Shown piece after piece: positions 25,801 through 33,386 of a DNA stretch of 64,000 nt. The notes below the pieces were generated by a model that had not been told where the DNA came from, made no database searches, and worked only from the letters and a program-made list of their open reading frames with translations. The DNA is taken from assembly GCF_007115105.1 (NCBI RefSeq), contig NZ_SULJ01000001.1, forward strand, positions 1 through 64,000. Reading direction: 5' to 3'. The position numbers and the translations under genes were made by a program. Each line of letters begins with the position of its first letter. Positions within the stretch are counted from its first letter, which is position 1. The stretch is from Clostridium sp. HBUAS56010. GTDB taxonomy: Bacteria; Bacillota; Clostridia; Lachnospirales; Lachnospiraceae.

Positions 25801-26286
25801 GCTGTCAAATCAAAGTCTGGTGACGGTTATTACTATTTAGATGACGAGGGGATCTGGGACGGGAATACCCTATCTCATGACGAAGTTAAAGAGAGAAAAA
25901 TCACTGTTGGTTATAAGAATGGTACTCAGAACTCTAAGCCCGGATTAAAATATGTCAATGAAGATGGCCCTGAAATGATAATCACAAAAGATGGGACTCT
26001 TCTTAATTCAGCTGGCGGAGATACTATTTTTCCAAATGATATGGTAGAAAAGTTGTGGAGCATGGCGGATAATCCTATGAATTATATGTTGTCAAATATG
26101 CCGAAGTATGATTACAATGCGATACCTGCAAGCAATCAGACTAAAAACGATATAAAACTTGATGTGCAATTTTATGTCCAGGGTGACGCAAATGAGAATA
26201 CACTGGCTGAATGTAAAAATATGTTAGAGGAATATGGAAAGAATGAGTTTCCGAAATTTGCTCAAAGACAATCTAAAGATATTTAA
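19807..26286 (+). CDS. tape measure protein with C-terminal cell-wall-binding repeats
   Basis: A 2,159-residue tail tape measure. Residues about 90-330 match the TP901 core (VKDLDDAATSLRMATGDSYE, LTSAMQGYKVAVDDVARVVD, SRMRDISDNKLS). A hydrophobic segment near 560-585 precedes long helical and coiled-coil regions (about 1350-1850). Unusually, residues about 1910-2020 carry choline-binding/glucan-binding-like repeats (GWWYGNSNDDYVSDG, WRYFEPENGQMVKSTW, KEYYLKSDGTMATD). The usual rule of about 0.15 nm per residue would give a tail of roughly 300 nm. The repeats may anchor the tail tip to the envelope during injection. GGAGG precedes the ATG. Confidence 0.88.
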   Translation: MGSSAEIELLAGLDLSASEKQVISDIQKLNKMILASGKGNINLKIGEIDTKQVKELESVLNNINARVRVGSSVFQQFGSTLEDAFRTFTMANMLQDAIYKVVAGGKASVETVKDLDDAATSLRMATGDSYESVRRLMSQYNDMGQTLGAVTTDVSNAADAWLRQGHTIDNTNKLIKDSMVLSKVSNLDTAVSTKYLTSAMQGYKVAVDDVARVVDKLSAVDLESATDAGGLAEAMSRTSESANIAGISMDRLLGMIATVGEVTQKQMSSIGESYKTIFSRMRDISDNKLSIVGDDGEIEDISKVEIVLNKLGIKLRDSNQEFRNFQIVLDEVAGSWGTYSSVQQAAIAKAFSGVRQQENFLVLMENWDKVKEYTEVAANSAGTAEEKFGYYLESLEAKTNSLKASMEDLASTTISKELYASILDTSKSVVDFTNETGLLKGALAGLGTAGALYTFQQLALLIGKTALELTKFSEALEVIKTVNATSSMQKLLDLTSGLSASQTKLLLSTANLTNAQRIQILINQGLTESQAVTKLSTMGLVSANGSAAVATTSLTGALKGLWATLMANPLVLVATGVTAGIMAFTTYENHIKKVKEETAEAASQIRSSIDETINKYNTQKEAIDSLSGRFTELSSGVDDYGNNVSLTNEQMDEYNSLVKKLVEINPSIVKGYDDQNQAIVNKNTVLSETIRLLERERQLELEKETSSDKLETVGADAVNKRNDLYGIGSPYDKSGDLRLDTVSGQATRFGIEAAKIFNDESVKAFYDYTNSRPFEKLYGKSDWLKTFGFDVADEDMDLDIQGFMERNIGVFSKNMDDILQKAGIDPRSEQARSLKMYVQEWQTLDSELKSLDGTYIDSYLQKIPRLVDGYGELTDAQKSFVDNYVKDNFSAEDLKNNATGVKASIIGMVESISDDPKIKSGINDLFALDAKNLNVSDYAKQYSDILDQIISQLNLSDTDANKLRFNLTVDTDDLMEKYNNAIASAEGKFGQDETNFFKVNSINTTEEIDRWLKIAQGAKTAEEAEKAYIEQSKNVDLPVSKEDVIASINSMSEGFESLDKIMTSMKDKKPFDYGLLNDKKFQDNFGGLGEAYTDFIETVSNSPKDVKGAQSAFDNLTTTWIDSKLALKGYTEENANMIASMLKNMGVANADEVVANRLAVAHEKLAAEKYYNENASESLSNATMSEIDGFVNEGIAAGVSEQAMSQLALEKLSVNDIKIDTASDIDQVIALANAAGASTSALDQLARAKSAFASINSAIAKSTAQLANPSLGSPIAAGLTMATEMLHNNTMAELSEAQKTLEGIANGTFDYGIKINADDFKKATYNGPKSSKAGGKDKKEKDPTQFDWIKVQAEQAQKSVERIQDQINDVSNWKPKNTLTDTAISEMSKQVEALQAEADAYQAEADSYGLSPTYIDKIKNGALEIEDITDELVAKNVKGYQEAYNKAEDFRDKIDDVKKSMKELAKSRLDNIINDFDSLVSLMDKYSSYSNSLIDLQKDLGEEISNVDYENLINQQEAIYNELQGKYDTLSKELSKAVSSGTIKVGTDEWRKYREELVSVNSEMNDAVSSMNDFRKAMIDLPFEELERISDATSRANDELSTMLELIGNDGLINGGMVTSKGLTRLALLGKQLSNAKQQAADYAEAINAVNEMYENGSLTQSEYNEKINEYTSAQQSAVKATKEARDAILQFRYDAIQAEIDDYNDLIAKKKEALQTEKEYQDYLEEINGKQNDIGNLQRKIDELSLSTDRRDIAQRLQLEADMVKAKEELAKTQADHAFDKTLESLDKQGEEYEKAKNDELDTLKNNTDAQEKVIEDYLGKVKKDHKIVYNTITQYGVDYGLKMTDELTSPWESATNAMDTFQSAVSDAIAQINIDIANIDLSKLTEMVSTMSGFSANGSGASFEDVTGDGTWQKTSKGWWYGNSNDDYVSDGVYTIGGKQYNFNEDGYMKSGWDDSTDQWRYFEPENGQMVKSTWRKGSDGKEYYLKSDGTMATDMAVKSKSGDGYYYLDDEGIWDGNTLSHDEVKERKITVGYKNGTQNSKPGLKYVNEDGPEMIITKDGTLLNSAGGDTIFPNDMVEKLWSMADNPMNYMLSNMPKYDYNAIPASNQTKNDIKLDVQFYVQGDANENTLAECKNMLEEYGKNEFPKFAQRQSKDI

Positions 26287-26346
26287 TGAAGGGGGGATTC
26301 GTAACTGAGTCCCCTATAAAAAGTGAATAGGAAAGGTGATTACATA

Positions 26347-29208
26347 ATGAAATTTAATTTTGACGGATATAACAAACCACAGATTCCGCGGGTATTTCTC
26401 TCATACCCAAATAAGAAGTTAATATGTCAACTAAATGCCAAGAAAAAGAAATCAAATTTCTTAGCAGCTGGCATATCCAGTTTTCAATTTACCATATATC
26501 AGTATCATGAAAATGTCCAAAATGATGGGTTTGACGATATTTCAGTCGGTAAATATATATGGCTAGAGGATAACGGCTGGTATCGAATCACGGATATTAA
26601 ACGCACAGATAATGGACAAAATCCATATCTTGAAGTTGTTTGCTATGATTTGGCTTACGAATTAAAGCAGACATACCTAACTTCGTTTGGCTCCATGGGA
26701 ACCGAAGATGATGAGCAAGGCGGATTAGATCGGTATGCTTTATATGATGCCAGTGACAAATCCCATAGTATTGCTCATATTTTCATGGATAAAAACCCTG
26801 GTTGGAAATTCAAATATATTGATCCAGCCATCTCGAAAAACAGACGTAGTTTTGATAATGATAATGTTGCATCATATAGATTTTTAGTTGATGATGTGGC
26901 TGAAACTTTTGAATGTATATTCACATTTGACAGCAACGATAGGTCTGTAAGCGCATTTAAGGTTGAAAATCTTGGTAAGCAGATTCCGTTAATTATGTCA
27001 TTTCGTAATTTAATTAAGGAATTAAACATATCATGGGACGAAGATGATATTAAGACTAAATTATGCGTTACAGGTGGTAATGATGCAAGTGGAACAGCTT
27101 TATCTATTGCTTCTGTGAATCCAAGTGGAAACAACTACATTACAAATTTCAGTTACTTTTACAATGATATGAGTAAAGCATTGAAAGAGAAACTAGAAGA
27201 ATATTATCAAAAGATGGAAGACAGTAAAGGGCTAATTTCTGCTGCCTTGACTCAATTAAAAATGCTGCAAGATGAATTAGATAGTCTGAATAATAAAATG
27301 CCATCTAATGAATCAAGTACAACATGGCCAGAGTACGGACTTGTTGGATTGAAGGCAAAAGCAAATACATACAAGGAACAGATGTCGGTGTTGACTGACA
27401 AATATAATTCTGATCCAGTAGCCCAGACACAGTACAATAACTATAATACTCTCTGGAATGCGGTAAATAATGAGATTATTGTAAGACAGTCTCAAATCAC
27501 CACTAAAGAAAACCAGATTAAGGCCAAACAAACAGAAGCACAATCATATGTTGTAAAAATTGATGTGGTATTGGGTGAAGAATTGTATAAAGAATTACAG
27601 GCCTATGTTAGAGAAGATGTTTTATGTGATGCTTCATATATCGCAACTTCCACTATGACTGAATCTGAAATTCTGGAAATGAAACAGAACTTGTATAATC
27701 ATGGTGTCGAAGAATTAAATAGGGTTTGTTTCCCTCAATTTGATATGACTGTTAATTCCATAAACTTTCCAGTGTTATTTAAGTATAAGGAGTATACCGA
27801 TGGACTGGAAATAGGAGATATTCTTATAATCAAATATTCTGACGACGATTTCATTAAAGCCAGATTGTTAAGAATGGAAATTGATTGGGAAAACTTTAAG
27901 AATTTCAAACTAACATTTAGCTCTAAGACGAGTCTGACTGATGGCTATTTTTCTCAAATTGAAATGCAGAGAATGGCAGATAAAAATAACACCACTCTGA
28001 AATATAAGACTTCCGGTTGGAATCAAGCGTCTAAACAAGCGAATGAAGCATATTACAACACAAATTTAAAAGACTTTCTGGATTTAAATATGCAACAGAT
28101 ACAAAGCAATGCAACAGATCAAACAGTGACGATTGACAATACAGGTGCATTATTCACTAAGAAAGATGCTACAGAAAAGTTATGGATTACCAATAGGCAG
28201 ATTATGCTATATGATGAGCCGGTAGGAACTAATTTGAAAGAACCGAAAATTGCCATTGGAATGATTGAGGTAAATCAGAATGGAGTTGTTACTAGAGCCT
28301 ATGGTATTGGAGCGAGTCTTTTACTGGGTAAAATTGTAATTGCTGAAAATCTGTATATCCAGAATAAGAATAATACTCTTACCATGGGAGCTGATGGATT
28401 CAAGGCAAAGGCTTTAAATGGATTCAGCGTACAGATTAATCCTGATGATTCTAACAACACGTTCAACATATCAAAAGATGATGAAAAATTCTTTTACATT
28501 GACGGAGAAAGTAAGAAGTTGGTGTTTAGAGGATATGCTGAAATCGACGAGGGTAAAATTGGTGGTTGGGATATCACTAAGAATGCCTTATATTCAGGCA
28601 ATGTAGGTATGAGTTCTGATCCTACCCCTGGTGCCGTTGCTTATTGGGCTGGAAATGCAGATAAGACCAAAGCTCCCTTTAGAGTAACGAATCAAGGGAA
28701 GGTTGCAGCGTCGGATATTGATATTAATGGTGGCTCAATCAAACTTGGAGATAAATTTAGTGTAACAAGAGATGGTAGCTTGAGAGCTTCAGATGGTACA
28801 TTCTCTGGCAAAATTAACTCATCAATTTTTAATAGTGGAGAGATCCATATTGGGGGTGGATTGTTTGACGCAAGTGATGATGGAGTGGATTTTGGCGATT
28901 ACCATGTCAGTGCTGATGGTAGCAATGAATTAGTGTCAAGCAATGGTTGGGTTCGCATCAATTCAAATGAAAGACCTGCTGGTAGCCCTGGAGGTGGATA
29001 TGCTTCATTGCATCTTGGTGGTGCTGGATATGGAGGAGTTACTATAAATGGTAAGGGGGATATTGAATGTGGAGGAATGGAATGTACAGATGTCTTTATT
29101 AAGGACTCTTGGACAGAAGAAATGGGACTTCTGGAAATGCTTAAACAAATTTATGGAAGGCTAAATCAGTTGAGAAACTTCACAAATATGGGCAGTTGGG
29201 ACGATTAA
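26347..29208 (+). CDS. phage tail/baseplate protein with receptor-type C-terminus
   Basis: A 953-residue structural protein. The first 250 residues resemble siphophage distal-tail or tail-endopeptidase proteins (FLSYPNKKLICQLN, GWYRITDIKRTDNGQNPYLEVVCYDLAYEL). A coiled coil spans about 285-420 (LKEKLEEYYQKMEDSKG, QITTKENQIKAKQTEAQ). The C-terminal 330 residues are Gly/Asp-rich beta repeats (GGWDITKNALYSG, FSVTRDGSLRASDGTFSG) like tail-spike modules. The ATG at 26347 follows GAAAGGTGATTA; an in-frame upstream ATG at 26323 lacks a good site. Confidence 0.8.
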   Translation: MKFNFDGYNKPQIPRVFLSYPNKKLICQLNAKKKKSNFLAAGISSFQFTIYQYHENVQNDGFDDISVGKYIWLEDNGWYRITDIKRTDNGQNPYLEVVCYDLAYELKQTYLTSFGSMGTEDDEQGGLDRYALYDASDKSHSIAHIFMDKNPGWKFKYIDPAISKNRRSFDNDNVASYRFLVDDVAETFECIFTFDSNDRSVSAFKVENLGKQIPLIMSFRNLIKELNISWDEDDIKTKLCVTGGNDASGTALSIASVNPSGNNYITNFSYFYNDMSKALKEKLEEYYQKMEDSKGLISAALTQLKMLQDELDSLNNKMPSNESSTTWPEYGLVGLKAKANTYKEQMSVLTDKYNSDPVAQTQYNNYNTLWNAVNNEIIVRQSQITTKENQIKAKQTEAQSYVVKIDVVLGEELYKELQAYVREDVLCDASYIATSTMTESEILEMKQNLYNHGVEELNRVCFPQFDMTVNSINFPVLFKYKEYTDGLEIGDILIIKYSDDDFIKARLLRMEIDWENFKNFKLTFSSKTSLTDGYFSQIEMQRMADKNNTTLKYKTSGWNQASKQANEAYYNTNLKDFLDLNMQQIQSNATDQTVTIDNTGALFTKKDATEKLWITNRQIMLYDEPVGTNLKEPKIAIGMIEVNQNGVVTRAYGIGASLLLGKIVIAENLYIQNKNNTLTMGADGFKAKALNGFSVQINPDDSNNTFNISKDDEKFFYIDGESKKLVFRGYAEIDEGKIGGWDITKNALYSGNVGMSSDPTPGAVAYWAGNADKTKAPFRVTNQGKVAASDIDINGGSIKLGDKFSVTRDGSLRASDGTFSGKINSSIFNSGEIHIGGGLFDASDDGVDFGDYHVSADGSNELVSSNGWVRINSNERPAGSPGGGYASLHLGGAGYGGVTINGKGDIECGGMECTDVFIKDSWTEEMGLLEMLKQIYGRLNQLRNFTNMGSWDD

Positions 29209-29221
29209 TTGCCCATATCCC

Positions 29222-29249
29222 TTGACATTTATAGGCTAATTAATATAAA
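29222..29249 (+). promoter_or_regulatory. promoter for the secreted cell-wall-binding gene
   Basis: TTGACA (29222-29227) and TATAAA (29244-29249) are separated by 16 bp, upstream of the GTG start at 29280. The gene can thus be transcribed by host sigma-A enzyme independently of the tail operon. Confidence 0.6.
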
Positions 29250-29279
29250 CTAATTATATAAAATGTTGGGGGTGAAATT

Positions 29280-29663
29280 GTGAGATTTTTAAAGACTATA
29301 ACTGTAGCTTTAATTATAGGATTGTTGTTACCTTCTACGGTTTTTGCATCTCAAGAGGGAATGAGCGTAGTAAGAGACAGTTCAAAAATGGCAGTATACA
29401 AATATGAGACGGGTATCGAAAATGAATATGGCTTTTCTGATTACTTACAAAATCAATGGAAACAAGTATGGGATAATTGGTACTATTTTGGTGACGATGG
29501 AATATCCAAGCAGAATACTTGGGCTAATATTGAAGGAAAGTGGTACTACTTTGACCAGTGGAGCGTAATGCTTCACGATACAACAACACCTGATGGATAT
29601 CAAGTAAATTCAGATGGTGCATGGGTTAAAGATGGTCAAGTGGTGATTGAAACAGTAAAATAG
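29280..29663 (+). CDS. secreted cell-wall-binding repeat protein, 127 residues
   Basis: A signal peptide is clear: basic MRFLK, a hydrophobic run, and a likely cut after VFA-S (about residue 23). The mature part has three aromatic Trp/Tyr-Gly repeats (DNWYYFGDDGISKQNTWANI, GKWYYFDQWSVMLHDT, GYQVNSDGAWVKDG), the choline/glucan-binding type also seen in the tape measure C-terminus. No catalytic domain is present. It starts at GTG after GGGGGTGAAATT. It may coat the host wall as superinfection exclusion; that is a guess. Confidence 0.75.
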   Translation: MRFLKTITVALIIGLLLPSTVFASQEGMSVVRDSSKMAVYKYETGIENEYGFSDYLQNQWKQVWDNWYYFGDDGISKQNTWANIEGKWYYFDQWSVMLHDTTTPDGYQVNSDGAWVKDGQVVIETVK

Positions 29664-29674
29664 CATGCAATTTG

Positions 29675-29716
29675 AGAAACACTTATCTTAGATTTTAATT
29701 GATAGGTGTTTCTTTA
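29675..29716 (+). terminator. intrinsic terminator
   Basis: AGAAACACTTATC and GATAGGTGTTTCT form a 13-bp stem with one G-T pair around a 13-nt loop, followed by TTTA. It ends the secreted-protein transcript. Confidence 0.75.
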
Positions 29717-29742
29717 GATTAAAAGAGAAGGAGATTAAGAAT

Positions 29743-29943
29743 ATGACAAGAGAAGAAATTGAAAGTAAATGGGAAAATTTAAAATGTCCAGTATGTAGTG
29801 GAGCAATGAGAGAAGAAAGTAAGCAGTATGCTTTATTAAATCAGGAATTCTTTTCTAATGATAGACCTGATAGATATGTATTTGAAACCAGACCATATGT
29901 ATGCGAGGATTGTGGTTGTACCATTTTTAGAAAAGCAAAGTAA
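29743..29943 (+). CDS. zinc-ribbon protein, 66 residues
   Basis: Two CxxC knuckles (CPVCSG at residues 16-19 and CEDCGCTIF near 57-60) define a small zinc ribbon. GAAGGAG precedes the ATG. It is bracketed by terminators, so it is probably expressed alone. Such proteins in Clostridial mobile elements are common and uncharacterised. Confidence 0.65.
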   Translation: MTREEIESKWENLKCPVCSGAMREESKQYALLNQEFFSNDRPDRYVFETRPYVCEDCGCTIFRKAK

Positions 29944-29960
29944 TATTGTAACTATTAACC

Positions 29961-29990
29961 AGAGAGTGGACAATGTTCTGCTCTCTTTTG
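29961..29990 (+). terminator. intrinsic terminator
   Basis: AGAGAG (29961-29966) and CTCTCT (29981-29986) flank a 14-nt loop and are followed by TTTTGTT. It is short but well placed after the zinc-ribbon gene. Confidence 0.55.
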
Positions 29991-30095
29991 TTATGTTCAT
30001 ATCTCCGCCCCATCATAAGAACCTACGTTCCTGTAGAAATATGGAATATTATGGTATATAATTGGAAGTATTACTGATGATAGGGGAATGGGAGT

Positions 30096-30713
30096 ATGAA
30101 GATCGATTTAAGTAAAACACAAAAATATCTCAACTGGTTGTCTACAAAATTATTTTTAGATAATATTGCAGAAAAGTCTAAAACTAGAATTATAAATAGA
30201 GGTATGGTATATTGGTGCCATTTTGGTTATAATATTGGGAGTGAGTTAAGTAAAAGCAATCCTCGTCCATGCGTTATTATACAAAAAGAAGAATATAATA
30301 AAAAGTCACCAAACGTTATAGTTGTTCCTGTTACCCACAGTTTCGCTAATCTATCTTGTATTGTTCCGTTAGAGACTAGAAAAAATGAATCTGGAGATTT
30401 GATTTTAGATGGTTATGTTAATGTTTCTAATATTATGTGTATAAGTAAAGCGAGATTAACCGATCCTATTTGTGAATTAAGTTCAGATGAGGTTAAAAAA
30501 ATTGAATTTGCCATTATGCGTCAGTTAGATATAATGAAGTATTATAAAGATTTAGAAGACAAATTTCAAAAAAGTAAAAAATATATTGTTAAGGCGAATG
30601 ATGAGCTTTATAAACAAAAACAAATATTGAATGAAGTTAAAGGAGTTTTGAGATTAGAAGATAATGAAATCAAACATAACCTAAAAAATATACTTGACAA
30701 ACTAGAGAAATAA
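30096..30713 (+). CDS. MazF/PemK-like protein with coiled-coil extension
   Basis: A 205-residue protein whose residues about 40-145 fit the PemK/MazF fold: RGMVYWCHFGYNIGSEL, NPRPCVIIQKEEYNKKSPNV, VVPVTHSFANL and the closing CISKARLTDPIC. MazF enzymes are mRNA endoribonucleases; the Arg/Pro near RP and the Thr of PVT are conserved. The C-terminal 60 residues are a Lys-rich coiled coil absent from classic MazF. No antitoxin-like gene adjoins it, so it may be a stand-alone phage regulator or find its partner elsewhere. Confidence 0.7.
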   Translation: MKIDLSKTQKYLNWLSTKLFLDNIAEKSKTRIINRGMVYWCHFGYNIGSELSKSNPRPCVIIQKEEYNKKSPNVIVVPVTHSFANLSCIVPLETRKNESGDLILDGYVNVSNIMCISKARLTDPICELSSDEVKKIEFAIMRQLDIMKYYKDLEDKFQKSKKYIVKANDELYKQKQILNEVKGVLRLEDNEIKHNLKNILDKLEK

Positions 30714-30840
30714 TGATAATATCAACTTACAAAAAAGATTTCTTGTTTGTACAAGGAATGATATTCATTAATGTGAATATACTATTATCACAAGAGAGTC
30801 TTGCATATGATATGTGAGAAGAAATAACAATAACCAGAAA

Positions 30841-30986
30841 GGCATTCACTATATAGGTGGGTGTCTTTTTGGCTTTATTGTATGTTAAATATGCTATATC
30901 AGAAATATTTGTAAAAAATTAACAATTAAATTTTATTTCTTAACCAAACCACAAGAGCCACCTACTCACGTAGACTGGCTCTTTTT
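30841..30986 (+). terminator. two intrinsic terminators between the toxin-like gene and xis
   Basis: The first (30841-30872) has GGCA-tt-CAC with TGgGTGtC followed by TTTTT. The second (30954-30986) is stronger: AGAGCCA with TGGCTCT, an inner CTAC/GTAG, then TTTTT. They insulate the integration genes. An ATATTCA/TGAATAT inverted repeat at about 30760-30780 could be an Int or Xis arm site, but nothing proves it. Confidence 0.65.
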
Positions 30987-31025
30987 GCATGTGAAAATAT
31001 AACTAAGAAAGGTAGGAGATAAGCT

Positions 31026-31199
31026 ATAGAAAAAGCGTTACTAAATATCAATGAATTTTGTGAATATTTAGGTGTTAAACAGACAAAAGCGAGAGAATTA
31101 CTACATGAACCCCAAAATGGATTTACAGTGAGGATTGGTAACAGATTGTATGCACACAAAGGGAAACTGGATAAATGGCTACTAAATCAAATAATGTGA
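31026..31199 (+). CDS. xis: excisionase-like DNA-binding protein, predicted AUA start
   Basis: Fifty-seven residues read (M)EKALLNINEFCEYLGVKQTK, then ARELLHEPQNGFTVRIGNRL and YAHKGKLDKWLLNQIM, the HTH_17/Tn916-Xis pattern with a terminal DKWL. The frame's start codon is ATA at 31026, 6-7 nt after GGAG, where relatives have ATG; no ATG, GTG or TTG precedes it in frame. Xis proteins bend DNA next to the attachment site to favour excision. It lies about 100 bp upstream of the integrase, as expected. Confidence 0.75.
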   Translation: MEKALLNINEFCEYLGVKQTKARELLHEPQNGFTVRIGNRLYAHKGKLDKWLLNQIM

Positions 31200-31297
31200 T
31201 GATTGTCGATTGAAAATAAATATCGGGTATGGTAAAATTAGGGGCGAATGTTCTAACAGATATTCTTTCCCCGATTTTACGCAGGAAGGAGGATATA

Positions 31298-32440
31298 TTG
31301 GGTAAATCACTTAAAGGGAAAGAACTTGGTAAAGGCATTTCTCAAAGGAAGGACGGTCTATATCAGGCTAGGTTTGTTAATAGATTTGGTAAAAGACAGA
31401 CGATTTATGGAAAGACATATACCGAAATATCCCAAAAGTTACGAGCTGAACAGTATGAAGACGAAAAACAAACTAATGTTGTTAAAAAGGATATTACTCT
31501 TGATGAATGGTATCAAATATGGCTAAACACTTGTAAGAAGAATTGTAGAAATTCATCAAAGGAATCTTACGCCACTCATTATAAACGGATTAAGGAAGAT
31601 CTTGGATGGAGAAAATTAGTATCACTGAACCTCATCAACATGCAAGAGGCCATAAATAAATTAAATTCAGATAATGAGCGAAGCAACTCGAAGAAAATAT
31701 TAGTAGATATGCTTAACAAAGCATTGGATAGTGATTTGGTTACTAAAAATGTTGCAAAGCAAATCAATACCGTTATAACCAAAGAAGAAAAAGGGGAAAA
31801 ACGGGTACTAACAAGAGACGAAACCGATAAATTTCTTTTAATGGCAGAAGGACGATTTTACAATAATCTCTTTATACTTGCACTTGAAACGGGTATGCGA
31901 ATAGGCGAATTATGCGCCTTGCAATGGTCTGATGTTAATTTGAAAAACAAATTTATCAATGTTCAGCATACACTCTGTTACTTTAGCAAAAATGGTAAAT
32001 ACTTATTTGAGATGCACGATACCAAGACCGTTAATGGTAAAAGGATTATTCCACTAACTGCAAAAGCTATCATGGCTTTAAAAAGGCAGAAGGCTCAGAA
32101 ACAAGAAATTGTTTTTGCTGGGAAAAGTGCACTAGAAGGTTATGAAAATCTTGTGTTTGTTACGAAAAACAATCAGCCAACACAGTTGTTTCTTGTTAAG
32201 GAGTGCATGAGTTTGATCATAAAAAGTATTCAAAAAGAAGATGCTAGATTTAAACATTTTACACCACATACATTCAGACATACATTTGCAACTAGAGCTA
32301 TTGAAAATGGAATACAGCCAAAAACACTTCAGCATATACTTGGACATGGCACATTAAAAATGACAATGGACTTATATTGTCATGTGACAGAGGACACTTT
32401 ATTTACAGAAATGGAGAAAATGGAACAGAAGCGTGCATAA
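31298..32440 (+). CDS. int: tyrosine-family integrase
   Basis: A 380-residue Tn916/phage-type integrase: an arm-binding AP2-like start (GKSLKGKELGKGISQRKDGL), a SAM-like core-binding domain (TLDEWYQIWLNTCKKN) and a catalytic domain with Arg in LETGMRIGEL, HxxR in FTPHTFRHTFAT, His in LQHILGHGTL and Tyr in MDLYCHV. The start is TTG at 31298, directly after AAGGAGGATATA; the upstream frame lacks family similarity. It ends 90 bp before pyrE, so the right attachment site should lie in 32,440-32,530. Confidence 0.92.
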   Translation: MGKSLKGKELGKGISQRKDGLYQARFVNRFGKRQTIYGKTYTEISQKLRAEQYEDEKQTNVVKKDITLDEWYQIWLNTCKKNCRNSSKESYATHYKRIKEDLGWRKLVSLNLINMQEAINKLNSDNERSNSKKILVDMLNKALDSDLVTKNVAKQINTVITKEEKGEKRVLTRDETDKFLLMAEGRFYNNLFILALETGMRIGELCALQWSDVNLKNKFINVQHTLCYFSKNGKYLFEMHDTKTVNGKRIIPLTAKAIMALKRQKAQKQEIVFAGKSALEGYENLVFVTKNNQPTQLFLVKECMSLIIKSIQKEDARFKHFTPHTFRHTFATRAIENGIQPKTLQHILGHGTLKMTMDLYCHVTEDTLFTEMEKMEQKRA

Positions 32441-32530
32441 ATCCAAAATGGTGTAAAAATGGTGTAGTAGAGCAGATTCAACATAGATAGAAACGCTAGA
32501 GAGCGCATAAAATAAGGAGAAAATGATAAA

Positions 32531-33208
32531 ATGGAACAGTATAAGCAGGAATTTATTGAATTTATGGTAGACAGCAAGGTCCTTAAATTTGGTGATTTTA
32601 CGCTGAAAAGCGGAAGAAAATCCCCCTTTTTTATGAACGCAGGTTCTTATGTAACAGGAGCGCAGCTAAAAAGGCTGGGAGAATATTATGCGAAAGCCAT
32701 TCACGATAATTTTGGTGACGATTTTGATGTCTTATTCGGACCGGCATACAAAGGAATTCCGTTAAGCGTTGTTACGGCAATTGCTTTTCATGACTTATAT
32801 GGCAAGGAGATCCGTTATTGTTCCAATCGAAAAGAGGAGAAGGATCACGGCGGCGATGCCGGTATCCTTTTAGGAAGCCCTATAAAAGACGGGGACAAAG
32901 TGGTTATCATTGAAGACGTAACGACTTCTGGTAAATCCATTGAAGAGACATTCCCCATTATAAAGGCACAGGGCGATGTGGAAATATTAGGACTTATGGT
33001 TTCTTTGAATCGTATGGAAAAAGGAAAAGGGGACAAAAGTGCTCTTGATGAAATACAGGAAAAGTATGGTTTTAAAGCTTCTGCTATCGTATCCATGGCG
33101 GAGGTAATTGAACATCTGTATAACAAAGAGTACCAGGGAACGGTCATCATTGATGATAAATTAAAAGCTGCAATTGATACTTATTATGAAGTCTATGGAG
33201 TAAGATAA
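32531..33208 (+). CDS. pyrE: orotate phosphoribosyltransferase
   Basis: The 225-residue enzyme joins orotate and PRPP to give OMP in pyrimidine synthesis. The PRPP loop is VVIIEDVTTSGKSI, and FGDFTLKSGRKSPFFMN is the conserved N-terminal orotate-site region. AAGGAG precedes the ATG. In many Lachnospiraceae pyrE follows pyrD; here the integrated element sits directly upstream, so the gene may have been cut from its operon promoter and now rely on local or integrase readthrough transcription. Confidence 0.95.
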   Translation: MEQYKQEFIEFMVDSKVLKFGDFTLKSGRKSPFFMNAGSYVTGAQLKRLGEYYAKAIHDNFGDDFDVLFGPAYKGIPLSVVTAIAFHDLYGKEIRYCSNRKEEKDHGGDAGILLGSPIKDGDKVVIIEDVTTSGKSIEETFPIIKAQGDVEILGLMVSLNRMEKGKGDKSALDEIQEKYGFKASAIVSMAEVIEHLYNKEYQGTVIIDDKLKAAIDTYYEVYGVR

Positions 33209-33220
33209 GGAGTGTCTGAT

Positions 33221-33370
33221 ATGGAAAGAATCTATAAAACCATGAGAAATGCCGGAGCATTAAGTCTGGTTGTGGGAATTGTGATGACAGTTATGGGACT
33301 TACTGTCGGTGTGATGTCAATCATCAATGGATCTGTTCTTCTGAAACGAAAATCAGAAATTACATTTTAA
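33221..33370 (+). CDS. small membrane protein, 49 residues
   Basis: This short gene begins 12 bp after pyrE with AAGGAG before its ATG. The sequence MERIYKTMRNAGALSLVVGI is followed by a long hydrophobic segment and a basic end (LLKRKSEITF), so it is a one- or two-helix membrane protein. It ends just before a terminator, making pyrE plus this gene a short transcript. Confidence 0.7.
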   Translation: MERIYKTMRNAGALSLVVGIVMTVMGLTVGVMSIINGSVLLKRKSEITF

Positions 33371-33386
33371 TATTACTCTTAGAGAA

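Noticed and set aside
31229-31297. Longer integrase start
   Set aside because: The extra 23 codons have no ribosome site, while TTG 31298 follows GGAGG and begins the conserved GKSLKGKELGKGISQRKDG segment.
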